64,000 nucleotides of DNA from positions 930,001-994,000 of the forward strand of contig NZ_CVTY01000007.1 of assembly GCF_001182045.1 (NCBI RefSeq), given 5' to 3'. Position 1 is the first letter of the stretch, and every line of letters starts with the position of its first letter. Both the position numbers and the translations under genes were made by a program. Positions 17,196-25,071 of this stretch are shown piece after piece. Under the pieces are notes generated by a model that saw nothing but the letters and a program-made list of their open reading frames with translations, did not search any database and was not told the DNA's origin. The DNA is from Dakarella massiliensis (lineage in GTDB: Bacteria > Pseudomonadota > Gammaproteobacteria > Burkholderiales > Burkholderiaceae_F).

Positions 17196-18134
17196 ATGGC
17201 CATTCTGATTTCAGGCTCCGTCGCCTATGACAGCGTCTGCTCCTACAGCGGGCGCTTCGACGAGATGCTGCTCCCGGATGAGCTTTCGCACCTCAACCTC
17301 ACCTTTCTCGCGGATACTCTGGAACGCTATTTCGGCGGCTGTGCCGGAAATATCGCCTGGGCAATGAAAGCCGCGGGCGGTTCTCCGCGGCTTCTCGCGA
17401 TGCTCGGGAAGGACGGGAACGCTTACCGTGACCACCTGGACAAAGCCGGGATTGATTCCCGCTTTGTGAAGGACGCGCCGGATGAATGGACCGCTCAGGC
17501 CTTCATCACCACGGATTCCCTCGGAAACCAGCTCACCACATTTCACGCCGGCGCGATGAATCTTCTCCAGGTGCCGGACCGTGAGGCGCTTTCAGGCGTC
17601 ACTGCCGCGCATATCGCGCCGGGCGGCCTTCGCTCCATGGTGTCCCAGGGGGAGCTCTATCGGAAGCTTGGCATTCCCTACGTCTTTGACCCCGGTCAGG
17701 CGACGTCTCAGCTCTCGCCCGCGGCACTGAAAGAGCTGTCGCTCGGCTCCATGCTGATCTGCGTTTCCGAATACGAGGAAAAGCTTCTCGCGGACCGTAC
17801 GGGGCTCGAAAGAAAACAGCTTGTCACTCCTTCCCGCTCGCTCCTCGTCACGCGGGGAGGCGAGGGCTCCGTGATTTATACCGCGGAGCGGGAAATCCGG
17901 ATCCCGGCTGTGCAGCCGCTCCGTATTGCGGATCCGGTGGGAGCCGGGGACGCCTACCGCGGAGGACTTCTTCGGGGCCTTGAACTCGGTCTGCCGCTTG
18001 AAACCTGCGGCCGTATCGGTTCCACCATCGCATCCTTCAAGCTTGAGGCGCCGGGAGGCCAGGCGTACAGCCCGTCTCTGAGCGACATCGCCGCCCGCTA
18101 CCGGATGGTCTGGGGTGAGACCTATCCGGGATAA
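17196..18134 (+). CDS. PfkB-family carbohydrate/nucleoside kinase (adenosine kinase-like)
   Basis: This 312-residue ribokinase-fold kinase phosphorylates a sugar or nucleoside hydroxyl. The N-terminal GGCAGNIAWAMKAAGG (47-62) is PfkB signature 1-like, and DPVGAGDAYRGG (246-257) is signature 2 with catalytic base Asp252 and the anion hole. The IAPGG segment near 140 also fits. Adenosine kinase-like annotation is common for homologues in this position, but substrate specificity cannot be read from the sequence. It ends just before a strong bidirectional terminator and converges on tolA. Confidence 0.88.
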   Translation: MAILISGSVAYDSVCSYSGRFDEMLLPDELSHLNLTFLADTLERYFGGCAGNIAWAMKAAGGSPRLLAMLGKDGNAYRDHLDKAGIDSRFVKDAPDEWTAQAFITTDSLGNQLTTFHAGAMNLLQVPDREALSGVTAAHIAPGGLRSMVSQGELYRKLGIPYVFDPGQATSQLSPAALKELSLGSMLICVSEYEEKLLADRTGLERKQLVTPSRSLLVTRGGEGSVIYTAEREIRIPAVQPLRIADPVGAGDAYRGGLLRGLELGLPLETCGRIGSTIASFKLEAPGGQAYSPSLSDIAARYRMVWGETYPG

Positions 18135-18138
18135 TCAA

Positions 18139-18175
18139 ACGCCGTCCGATCATTGCTGAAAGGACGGCGTCTTTC
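18139..18175. terminator. Bidirectional terminator between the PfkB kinase gene and tolA
   Basis: A perfect 9-bp stem, ACGCCGTCC (18139-18147) and GGACGGCGT (18162-18170), has a 14-base loop and is followed by CTTTCTT on the plus strand. It sits between the converging stops at 18134 and 18192, so it likely serves both genes, mainly the kinase side. Confidence 0.8.
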
Positions 18176-18191
18176 TTAAAACTCCAATCGC

Positions 18192-19199
18192 TTACTTCGA
18201 GTCGATCGGATCGAAAGTGAGTGTCACTTCGCCCGGCATCGGCGTACCCGGTACGGTCGGGAACTTCGGGCACTTCGCGATCGCGCGCTCAACCGCGCTG
18301 TCATACCCCGGGAGCCCGGAGCCGCGGGTCTTATGCGGGGCGCCGATCTGATCTCCGGTCGGCATGAGCCTCACGCGGTACACCGCCTGATGCTGGCCGC
18401 GGCGGACGCCGGACGGAACGTTAAAGATGATGTTCGGACGGATGCAGGCAGTCACGCGGGCAATGAAAGCCGCTTTCGCGGAGCCCGAGAGATTCTGGAA
18501 CTGCGCTGTACGGTCACCCGTCGGTACGCCGGCGGTCGTCTGGGAGGGCTTTCCGCCCGCCACACGGGCCAGTTCCTGGCCTCTCACCTTGGCCATGGCG
18601 TTCTGCCTCGCAGCCTGGGCGAGACGGGCAGCCTCAGCCTGACGGACTTTCTCCATCTGAGCCTTGGCAGCTGCCTGACGGCGCTGCTCATCGGCAATGG
18701 CTTTCTTCTTCGCTTCATCAGCCGCGCGCTTCGCGTCCGCGATCCGCTTCTGCTCTGCCTGCTGCTGCGCCTTCAGCTGCTCAGCCTTCTGCTTCTTCGC
18801 TTTTTCCTGGGCAGCCACAATATCAGCCTTCCGTTCTTCAGCAAGCGTCTGCTTCGGAGCCGGAGCGGGAGCAGGTGCCGGTTTCGGAGCCGGCGCGGGC
18901 GGTTCAGGCTTAGGCTCGGGGGCCGGGGTGGATTCCGGAGGCGGGGGCTCCGCCGCGCCGTCATCTCCCTTCACCGGGCCGCCATGCTCAGATGTGCCGC
19001 TTGTCGGCACCGAGGCCCAGAGCTCCGCGTACACCTCTTCATTCTGCGTCTTCCACTGGAAGGCGAAGAGCAGAGCGACGAAAAGCGCCGCATGGATCGC
19101 AAGCGCGAGGAGAAAGGCCTTCTTCAGGTCTCTCTTCCGGGGCGTCGCGCCAGGGCGGGCGTCCGTTTTCGTGCTGGAGGAACCAAGCTTCATTTTCAT
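18192..19199 (-). CDS. tolA: TolA-like cell envelope integrity protein
   Basis: TolA spans the periplasm and transmits proton-motive force from TolQR to the outer membrane during constriction. Of 335 residues, about 28-48 are the N-terminal membrane helix. A Pro/Ala-rich segment (about 75-120) is followed by a long Ala/Lys/Gln-rich helical coiled region (about 120-215). The C-terminal TonB/TolA-like domain ends the protein (about 225-335), with VYRVRLMPTGDQ and GYDSAVERAIAKCP. It follows tolR by six bases. No tolB or pal is downstream. Confidence 0.93.
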   Translation of the reverse strand: MKMKLGSSSTKTDARPGATPRKRDLKKAFLLALAIHAALFVALLFAFQWKTQNEEVYAELWASVPTSGTSEHGGPVKGDDGAAEPPPPESTPAPEPKPEPPAPAPKPAPAPAPAPKQTLAEERKADIVAAQEKAKKQKAEQLKAQQQAEQKRIADAKRAADEAKKKAIADEQRRQAAAKAQMEKVRQAEAARLAQAARQNAMAKVRGQELARVAGGKPSQTTAGVPTGDRTAQFQNLSGSAKAAFIARVTACIRPNIIFNVPSGVRRGQHQAVYRVRLMPTGDQIGAPHKTRGSGLPGYDSAVERAIAKCPKFPTVPGTPMPGEVTLTFDPIDSK

Positions 19200-19205
19200 A
19201 GGATG

Positions 19206-19637
19206 CTATTTCCCGCCGTCAATCTGAAGGGCGAGCCCGACCCTCTCGACATTGGCTTTCTGAAGGTTCTTCATCACGTTGATCACCTGGTCATACTTCA
19301 CGTCACGGTCTGCCGAAATCACGACAGGAACAGGGTTCCCGCCGCTCGCCTTCTCGGCATCCTGAACGTAGCTGATGAGACCGGGCATATCCTGCGGCGT
19401 GAGTTTCGCGCCATCCTTGATCGCGAGCGATCCGTCTGCCTGAACAACAACGGAAATTACTTTGTCAGGGGCTTTGGAAGCCTTCGCGACCGTCGGCAGA
19501 TTGACAACGGAGGGTTCAACAAACGGCGCCGACACCATAAGAATCACGACGAGAACGAGCATCACGTCGATATACGGCACGACGTTGATTTCTGACATCA
19601 CCTTGCGGCGGCTGCCTTCCGGCCGAAGTGAACTCAT
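19206..19637 (-). CDS. tolR: TolR biopolymer transport protein
   Basis: TolR, an ExbD-family protein, couples with TolQ to convert proton flow into TolA movement. Of 143 residues, the single membrane helix spans about 20-40 and contains the conserved proton-carrying Asp24 in NVVPYIDVMLVLVVIL. A periplasmic domain follows (45-143), with VISADRDVKYDQVINVM typical of the family. It lies between tolQ and tolA with five- and six-base gaps, so the three form one operon. Confidence 0.96.
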   Translation of the reverse strand: MSSLRPEGSRRKVMSEINVVPYIDVMLVLVVILMVSAPFVEPSVVNLPTVAKASKAPDKVISVVVQADGSLAIKDGAKLTPQDMPGLISYVQDAEKASGGNPVPVVISADRDVKYDQVINVMKNLQKANVERVGLALQIDGGK

Positions 19638-19642
19638 GGCTC

Positions 19643-20317
19643 TCAGCTCCTCTGCCTTTCGAGAATATTCAGGAACTCCTCGGTGAAGGCATCAAACCGG
19701 TTGAACAGGCGTCCGGTGGACGTGGCGTAGAAGTTATACGCGGCCACAGCCGGAATAGCCGCGAAAAGGCCGATAGCGGTCGCGACGAGCGCTTCCGCGA
19801 TGCCAGGCGCCACCACGGCGAGCGACACATTGGTGAGCGTGGAGAGACCGGTAAAGGCGTTCATCACACCCCAGACCGTGCCGAAAAGACCGATGTAAGG
19901 AGAAACCGAACCGATGGAGGCGAGAATCGAAAGACCGCTCTCGAGGCTGTCCATTTCACGCTGATAGACCGCCCGCATGGCGCGCTTCACGCCGTCCAGC
20001 ACGTGGGCTGAGTCAATGCCGCGATCCTGCAGTTTCGTGTACTCGGCCATGCCGGCCGCGAAAATCTTTTCCTCCGGACCGCTCTTATCGCGGCGCATCT
20101 GCGCGCCCTCAAAGAGCGAACCGAGATCGGCGCCGCCCCAGAACCGCTTTTCAAAATCTTCCGTTGCCTTCTGTGCACGCTGCACCTGGAACCACTTCTG
20201 GAAAATCATGGTCCAGCTGATCACGGAGAGCGCGAGGAGGATGGTAAGGACAATCTTCACGACGATAGAGGCGTGAAGAATCAGAGAAATAATGGACAAG
20301 TCTGCCGAGGCTGTCAT
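19643..20317 (-). CDS. tolQ: TolQ proton channel protein
   Basis: TolQ, of the ExbB/MotA family, forms the inner-membrane stator complex with TolR. The 224 residues have three membrane segments (about 9-38, 130-152 and 165-190) and the characteristic GLFGTVWGVMNAF motif in the second. EALVATAIGLFAAIPAVAAYN in the third is also typical. It is the first gene of tolQRA. Unlike the enterobacterial operon, no ybgC lies upstream; the divergent neighbour is an ABC importer. The 131-base spacer has a TATACT at about 20395-20400 (minus strand) that could be its -10. Confidence 0.96.
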   Translation of the reverse strand: MTASADLSIISLILHASIVVKIVLTILLALSVISWTMIFQKWFQVQRAQKATEDFEKRFWGGADLGSLFEGAQMRRDKSGPEEKIFAAGMAEYTKLQDRGIDSAHVLDGVKRAMRAVYQREMDSLESGLSILASIGSVSPYIGLFGTVWGVMNAFTGLSTLTNVSLAVVAPGIAEALVATAIGLFAAIPAVAAYNFYATSTGRLFNRFDAFTEEFLNILERQRS

Positions 20318-20448
20318 TTATGGGCCTTTTATCCCTGTAACAGAAACAGGAGTACTGAAATGTTCCGTGACAAAGCACCGAAAATAATCGGCTAAAGTAT
20401 AGGCGGTGGCAGGGACAGCGTGTTTCGGGGAAACATTAGGAAACTTTT

Positions 20449-22692
20449 ATGGAGTTCAGTCTTTTCAGCCCGAAAGCGGCTCGGTCGGCAGGACGCCGTT
20501 TTCTTTTGCTCACGTCCCTCGGACTCGCGCTGCTCGTCTCGGCCTGCGGTCCGGTGAATTCACCGAGGCCCGGCACCAATGGCAGCGAAAATACGCTGTA
20601 CTCCCCGTTCTCCGGCAGAAGCCCGAAAACCCTGGATCCCGCGGTTTCTTATTCGTCTGACGAAACCGCCTACGTGTACAGCATATACGAGCCACCCTAT
20701 CAGTACCATTACCTGAAAAGACCGTATGAGGTGGTACCGCTCACCGCGGTGACTCTCGCGGTCCCCCGCTATTTCGATAAATCGGGCCGCGAGCTCCCGC
20801 AGAACGCGGACCCGTCACTCATTGCGGAAAGCCGCTACAGCATTCCGATCCGATCCGGAATCCGTTTCGCGCCGCATCCTGCCTTCGCGAAGACCTCAGA
20901 CGGAAAACCCGCCTACTTTGATCTCGCCCCCGAAAAAGCCGCGGCTCTGAAGAGTCCGCTTGACCTTCCGCTCAAAGGCACCCGCGAGCTTACGGCCGAG
21001 GACTACGTCTACGCGATCAAGCGGATCGCGTCGCCCCGCGTCGTCAGCCCAGCCTTCTCAACGCTTTCCTCTCACATCATCGGGCTCCGCGAAATGCGGG
21101 ACGCCATCCGGCGGGAGGATGCCGCCGAGCACCATCCAGCGTTTCTTGATCTGAGAAAGATCCCGTTCCCGGAGAAAGGTGTGTCGGCTCCTGACCCGCA
21201 TACGCTCGTGATCCGGATCCGGGGCAAGTACCCGCAGTTCCAGGACTGGCTCACGATGAGTTTCTTCGCCCCTGTGCCGTGGGAAGCCGAGGCGTTCTAC
21301 GCGAATCCGGGGTTTAAGGAGAACAGTATCGGGCTCGCCTGGTGGCCGGTCGGCACCGGTCCCTACATGATGACCGCGTACGAGGAAAACCGCCGTCATG
21401 TGCTCTCACGGAATCCGGATTTTCACTTTTCCGCCTACCCCTGCGAGGGGGCCCCGGGGGATCGTGAGAAGGGACTGCTCGCGGGCTGCGGAAAGCCCCT
21501 CCCCTTCATTGACCGCATCGTTTTCACGATGGAGAAGGAAGCGATTCCGCTCCGCACCAAGTTCCTCCAGGGCTACTACGACAGCCCCGCGATTGACCGC
21601 TCGGATGTCGGACAGGGGTTCCTTGTCGAAGCCGCGGATTCACCTGAACTCGCCCGCGAATACGCTGAGAAGAAGATCCAGTTCCCCCGCACCGTTGACC
21701 TCTCAAACGGCTACCTCGGCTTCAACATGATGGATCCGGTGGTGGGCGCCGGGAAGACGCCTGAAGAGGCCGCGCGCCACCGCGCGCTCCGTCAGGCGAT
21801 TTCGATTGCGATCGACTGGGAAGAGGAAATCGCGATTTTCCAGAAGGATCAGGCGATCCCCCTCATGGGGCCGATTCCGCCAGGCATTGATCCCCGGTTT
21901 AATGAGATGAATCCGGTGGTGTACCGCAGATCCGCTTCCGGCCGCCCCGCGCGGCGGTCGCTCGCGGACGCCCGGGCGCTCATGGTGAAGGCAGGCTACC
22001 CCGGAGGCCGTGACCTCAGAACCGGGCGTCCGCTGACACTCGCGCTCGACTTCCAGCAGTCTGCCTCAGGCGCGAAGCCGCTCCTCAACTGGTATCAGAA
22101 GCAGTTCGCGAAGCTCGGGATTCAGCTTGAGATCCGCGCGACCGACTACAACCGGTTCCAGGACAAGATGATCCGGGGATCCGATCAGATCTTCCTCTGG
22201 GGATGGCTCGCTGACTATCCGGATCCGGAAAACTTCCTCTCGCTGCTCTACGGGCCGAACGCCAAAGCCGTGACCAAGGGAAGCGGGGAAAATGCCGCGA
22301 ACTACCGGTCGCCTGAATTCGACCGGCTCTTTGACCGCATGAAATACCTCGACGAGGGTCCGGAAAAAGATGCTGTCGTGCAAAAAATGATTCAGATTGT
22401 TCAGGAGGACGCGCCCTGGAGCTTCGGTTACGCGCCGCGGTCCGCCGCTGCCTACCATCAGTGGGTGGGTAACGCGAAACCCTCCGCCATGGTCCGGAAT
22501 TCGCTTCAGTACCTGAAACTCGATACATCGCTCCGGGCGGAGAAGATCCGTGAGTGGAACCAGCCCGTCTGGTGGCCGCTTATTCTCCTCGCGCTGGGAG
22601 GCGCCGCGGCTGCCGCACTCCTTATTCGCGCCGTGAAGAAACGCTCCCGGCTTGACGCCTTCGGCCGCGACACCGGAAAGGAGAAATCATGA
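20449..22692 (+). CDS. Peptide-type ABC importer binding protein with lipobox and C-terminal membrane helix
   Basis: This family 5 extracellular solute-binding protein (OppA/DppA class) captures oligopeptides or related ligands in the periplasm. At 747 residues it is far longer than OppA (about 540). The N-terminus has a signal with a lipobox-like LVSAC (Cys33). The binding domain contains ELTAEDYVYAIKRI and FNMMDPVVG segments typical of the fold. A hydrophobic helix (about 708-728, WWPLILLALGG on) and a basic tail end the protein, so it may be anchored at both ends. Permease and ATPase genes follow, the first overlapping by four bases. Confidence 0.88.
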   Translation: MEFSLFSPKAARSAGRRFLLLTSLGLALLVSACGPVNSPRPGTNGSENTLYSPFSGRSPKTLDPAVSYSSDETAYVYSIYEPPYQYHYLKRPYEVVPLTAVTLAVPRYFDKSGRELPQNADPSLIAESRYSIPIRSGIRFAPHPAFAKTSDGKPAYFDLAPEKAAALKSPLDLPLKGTRELTAEDYVYAIKRIASPRVVSPAFSTLSSHIIGLREMRDAIRREDAAEHHPAFLDLRKIPFPEKGVSAPDPHTLVIRIRGKYPQFQDWLTMSFFAPVPWEAEAFYANPGFKENSIGLAWWPVGTGPYMMTAYEENRRHVLSRNPDFHFSAYPCEGAPGDREKGLLAGCGKPLPFIDRIVFTMEKEAIPLRTKFLQGYYDSPAIDRSDVGQGFLVEAADSPELAREYAEKKIQFPRTVDLSNGYLGFNMMDPVVGAGKTPEEAARHRALRQAISIAIDWEEEIAIFQKDQAIPLMGPIPPGIDPRFNEMNPVVYRRSASGRPARRSLADARALMVKAGYPGGRDLRTGRPLTLALDFQQSASGAKPLLNWYQKQFAKLGIQLEIRATDYNRFQDKMIRGSDQIFLWGWLADYPDPENFLSLLYGPNAKAVTKGSGENAANYRSPEFDRLFDRMKYLDEGPEKDAVVQKMIQIVQEDAPWSFGYAPRSAAAYHQWVGNAKPSAMVRNSLQYLKLDTSLRAEKIREWNQPVWWPLILLALGGAAAAALLIRAVKKRSRLDAFGRDTGKEKS

Positions 22693-23666
22693 TCCGCTAT
22701 CTGCTCCGCCGGATTGTCTACGGGTTCCTGAACCTGCTTGGCGTGAACCTGCTTACCTTCCTCATCTTTTTTGCCGTGAACACGCCAGACGACATGGCGC
22801 GCATCGCGATCGGCGGCAAATACGTGTCCGCCGAAGCGATCGCGGACTGGAAGCACGTGCATGGGTACGATAAGCCGCTCATCTGGAATGGCAGCGCGCC
22901 CGGCGCGGAAAAGGTGACAAAAACGATTTTCTGGGAACGGTCCGTGCCGCTTCTCCGGATGGATTTCGGGACGAGCGACCGGGGCCGCAGCATCAATAAG
23001 GAAATCGCGGACCGCGCGTGGCCGTCGCTTGCGCTCGCGCTTCCGACATTCCTGCTCGGCGTGATCGCGATGACGAGCCTCGCTCTCCTCATCGTGCTCT
23101 TCAGGCGAAAGCGGCTTGAGTCCGGAGGACTCATTGGATGCGTCATCCTGATGTCAATTTCAAGCCTCTTCTACATCATCGTGGGGCAGTGGCTTTTCGC
23201 CCGCCTCATGAAACTCGTGCCGATCTCGGGATACGCGAACGGCTGGCACGCCGCCGTGTTCCTGATTCTTCCGGTCGCGATCGGGGTGCTCTCCCGTATG
23301 GGGAGTGACACGCTGCTCTACCGCACGATGTTCCTCGAGGAGATCGGAAAGGATTACGTGAGAACAGCACGCGCGAAAGGGATGCCCGAATCCCGGATTC
23401 TCTTCCTTCACGTTCTCCGGAACGCGTCTCTTCCGATCATCACGTCGACCGTTGCCGTGATCCCGCTTCTCTTCATGGGGTCGCTTGTCATGGAAAGCTT
23501 CTTCGGGATCCCCGGGCTCGGCAGCTACACGATCGACGCGATCAATGATCAGGACTTTTCGATTGTCCGCGCGATGGTCTTCCTCGGCACCGCGCTCTAT
23601 ATCCTCGGTCTGATCCTCACCGACATTGCTTACACGGTCGCGGATCCCCGGGTGAGACTGAGCTAG
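22689..23666 (+). CDS. Peptide-type ABC importer permease (OppB/DppB-like)
   Basis: This inner-membrane permease of a family 5 importer has 325 residues and about six membrane segments. The N-terminal IRYLLRRIVYGFLNLLGVNLL is the classic OppB start. The EAA-loop region that docks the ATPase is visible as DYVRTARAKGMPESRILFLHVLRNA (spanning 222-246). GIPGLGSYTIDAINDQDFSIVRA near the C-terminus is also family-typical. Its ATG overlaps the binding-protein stop (ATGA), implying translational coupling. Confidence 0.94.
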   Translation: MIRYLLRRIVYGFLNLLGVNLLTFLIFFAVNTPDDMARIAIGGKYVSAEAIADWKHVHGYDKPLIWNGSAPGAEKVTKTIFWERSVPLLRMDFGTSDRGRSINKEIADRAWPSLALALPTFLLGVIAMTSLALLIVLFRRKRLESGGLIGCVILMSISSLFYIIVGQWLFARLMKLVPISGYANGWHAAVFLILPVAIGVLSRMGSDTLLYRTMFLEEIGKDYVRTARAKGMPESRILFLHVLRNASLPIITSTVAVIPLLFMGSLVMESFFGIPGLGSYTIDAINDQDFSIVRAMVFLGTALYILGLILTDIAYTVADPRVRLS

Positions 23667-23676
23667 GAGGTTCGGA

Positions 23677-25071
23677 ATGCCGCTTTTCGTCTTTCTGCCG
23701 ACTGACGCCGTGATGTGGCTCATCACCGCGGTCCTGATCGCGTCCTTCATTTACGTGCGCCGCAGCCCCCGGACGCGGGAAAAATGGAGCCGGGTCTTTT
23801 CCCGTCCCATCCCACAGGCGTCCTGCGTGATCCTCCTCGTTTTCTTCGCGCTGGGACTCGCGGACTCCATTCACTTCAGGCCGCAGCTCGCGTCTGCCTC
23901 GGGAGAGTCCACGGTGTATTCCGCCTCCACCGAGTCACTTCTCGACAGCTCCGTGGGGAACTGGATCGCGGGGCGCGAGCGGAGCTACTCCTCTCCCTTC
24001 GCGATTACGGAGTTTGATAAAACCTCGGCTCTCGTGGACGGGAAACCCGTCCGGATCTTCGCTCACCTGAAGGGGATCACACCGGAGGCGAAGACCGCGA
24101 CTGACCGGAACCGCGACGCGGCGCTCCGGACGCTTGCCGCGCTTTCAAACTGGGTTCTCGTGTCGGCCGCCGCGGCCGCGCTGATCCTCAGCCGGACACC
24201 GGCGGTCCCCGGGGAGAAGTGGCCCGCGCGCCTCAGACGGGCAATCAGGGGCCGCGGAGGGTTCGCCGCGGCCGCTTCCGGCCTCATCCTCGCCGCCCTC
24301 CTTCTTCTCTTCCTCTGGGGTGCCTATCACCCGTTCGGCACGGATAAAACCGGGAACGACGTTCTCTATCAGGCGGTGAAGAGTCTCCGCACGGCCTTTG
24401 TGCTCGGGGCGCTCTCCACGATCACGATGCTCCCTTTCGCCGTGTTCTTCGGGATCGCCGCGGGATTCTTCCGCGGCTGGGTGGATGATGTCGTGCAGTA
24501 CCTCTATACGACGATCAGCTCCATCCCCTCGGTGCTCCTGATCGCGGCCACCGCGCTCATGATTCAGGTGTTTATCGATCAGCATCCGCTGCTCCTCCCG
24601 ACCTCGCTTGAGCGGGGTGACGCGAAGCTCTTCTTCATCGCCGCGATCATCGGTGTCACGGGCTGGGCGTCACTTGCGAGACTCCTTCGCGCCGAGACGA
24701 TGAAACTCTCGGGGCTTGACTTCATTACGGCAGCCCGCGCCTGCGGAACACCCTCCGGCGTTATCATGCGGCGGCATATTCTCCCGAATGTCCTTCACAT
24801 CATCCTCATTGTGTCGGTGATCGGGTTCTCGGACATCGTGCTTTACGAAGCGGTGCTTTCCTATATCGGGGTCGGCGTCGATCCCTCGATGAATTCCTTT
24901 GGCTCGATGATCAACGCGGCCCGGAACGAAATGTCCCGGACGCCGACCGTCTGGTGGAATCTTTTTGCGGCCTTCATCTTCATGGTCGCCGTGGTGCTGA
25001 GCGCGAATCTCTTCGCCTCCGCGGTCCGCGACGCCTTTGACCCGAGGTCTTACAGCGGGAGCGGAAAATGA
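23677..25071 (+). CDS. Peptide-type ABC importer permease (OppC/DppC-like) with long N-terminal extension
   Basis: This is the second permease subunit. The C-terminal ~250 residues form a standard OppC-type domain, starting at HPFGTDKTGNDVLYQ. They include the EAA loop LDFITAARACGTPSGVIMRRH and the VGVDPSMNSFGSMI end motif. The first ~215 residues are additional: two membrane helices (about 10-26 and 44-62), a polar segment (65-145) and two further helices (about 147-167 and 193-215). Usual OppC proteins are about 300 residues; this one is 464. A good ribosome site (AGGAGG) precedes the ATG. The next gene overlaps by four bases. Confidence 0.92.
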   Translation: MPLFVFLPTDAVMWLITAVLIASFIYVRRSPRTREKWSRVFSRPIPQASCVILLVFFALGLADSIHFRPQLASASGESTVYSASTESLLDSSVGNWIAGRERSYSSPFAITEFDKTSALVDGKPVRIFAHLKGITPEAKTATDRNRDAALRTLAALSNWVLVSAAAAALILSRTPAVPGEKWPARLRRAIRGRGGFAAAASGLILAALLLLFLWGAYHPFGTDKTGNDVLYQAVKSLRTAFVLGALSTITMLPFAVFFGIAAGFFRGWVDDVVQYLYTTISSIPSVLLIAATALMIQVFIDQHPLLLPTSLERGDAKLFFIAAIIGVTGWASLARLLRAETMKLSGLDFITAARACGTPSGVIMRRHILPNVLHIILIVSVIGFSDIVLYEAVLSYIGVGVDPSMNSFGSMINAARNEMSRTPTVWWNLFAAFIFMVAVVLSANLFASAVRDAFDPRSYSGSGK

